Below, piece after piece: positions 16,316-16,414 of a stretch of 16,414 nucleotides of DNA. Under the pieces are notes generated by a model. It was not told the DNA's origin. It ran no database searches and saw only the letters and a list, made by a program, of their open reading frames with translations. Source of the DNA: Byssothecium circinans (taxonomy: Eukaryota; Ascomycota; Dothideomycetes; Pleosporales; Massarinaceae); contig ML977019.1 in the NCBI GenBank assembly GCA_010015675.1, positions 10,036 to 26,449 on the forward strand. Reading direction: 5' to 3'. Each line of letters starts with the position of its first letter. The first letter of the stretch is position 1. The position numbers and the translations under genes were made by a program.

Positions 16316-16414
16316 CCTGCAGAGGTGGAGAGGAATAACTGATGGCTCCGGACCTGCAGAGGTGGAAATGGATAACTGATGGCGCTGGACCTGCAGAGGT
16401 GGAAATGGATAACT
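16316..16414 (+). repeat. 37-bp satellite running off the right edge
   Basis: Unit CCTGCAGAGGTGGAAATGGA followed by TAACTGATGGCGCTGGA, starting at 16316, 16353 and 16390. The first unit differs at several bases; the second and third are identical as far as the third is seen. The array continues beyond the window. Confidence 0.85.

Overview
The window looks like filamentous ascomycete (Pezizomycotina) DNA from a repeat-rich, gene-poor region. The evidence is eukaryotic: 61-72 nt introns with GTATGT/GTAAGT donors and CTAAC branch sites, a hAT transposase of the fungal type, a sirtuin of the fungal GTLRPR...LKVPG type, and many in-frame stops of the kind left by repeat-induced point mutation (RIP: CpA to TpA on either strand, so CAR to TAR and TGG to TAG). 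No operons or bacterial signals are seen. Species cannot be assigned.

Layout. 1-1154 (+) is the C-terminal part of a hAT transposase, open at the left edge and not visibly RIP-mutated; an AT-rich CAATA-motif tract with inverted arms follows it. 1290-2410 holds no convincing gene but has an imperfect ~100-bp duplication. 6496-2412 (-) is the most interesting locus. Three apparently separate reading frames (Pro/Ser/Gln-rich N terminus, JmjC oxygenase, linker plus start of a sirtuin) lie in exactly one frame, separated only by single stops (TAG, TAG, TAA), and join through a 64-nt intron to the rest of a SIR2 deacetylase. I read this as one ~1,340-codon gene fusing a JmjC demethylase-like domain to a SIR2 NAD-dependent deacetylase, i.e. 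two chromatin-mark erasers in one polypeptide, now lightly broken (three stops and a one-base frame error at the intron). Between the two domains is an 18-bp, 14-copy repeat coding Asn-Glu-His-Glu-Glu-Glu.

6920-7420 (+), head-to-head with the fusion gene, is a hidden charged reading frame with two internal stops and an ACG where a start is expected. 7370-8540 is a dense cluster of small repeats: two hairpins, a diverged direct repeat, an 8-copy 19-20-bp tandem array, a fold-back with 42-bp arms, and another diverged direct repeat. 8532-9008 (+) is the Lys/Asp-rich 3' end of an unrecognised gene with a likely 72-nt intron.

9168-16108 appears to be one large mobile element, about 6.9 kb, bounded at each end by related ~47-bp hairpins in inverted orientation. 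It carries one giant (about 2,000-codon) minus-strand gene starting at 15766, with a ParB-like N terminus and a confirmed 61-nt intron, destroyed by at least 25 stops, many where Trp or Gln is expected. To its right, 16217-16414 holds two satellites (49 bp x 2, and 37 bp running off the edge).

The contrast between an intact hAT frame, a lightly hit JmjC-SIR2 gene and a heavily hit giant-gene element suggests different ages or copy-number histories of insertions in one RIP-active genome. This is inference from one sequence, since no second copies are available to compare.
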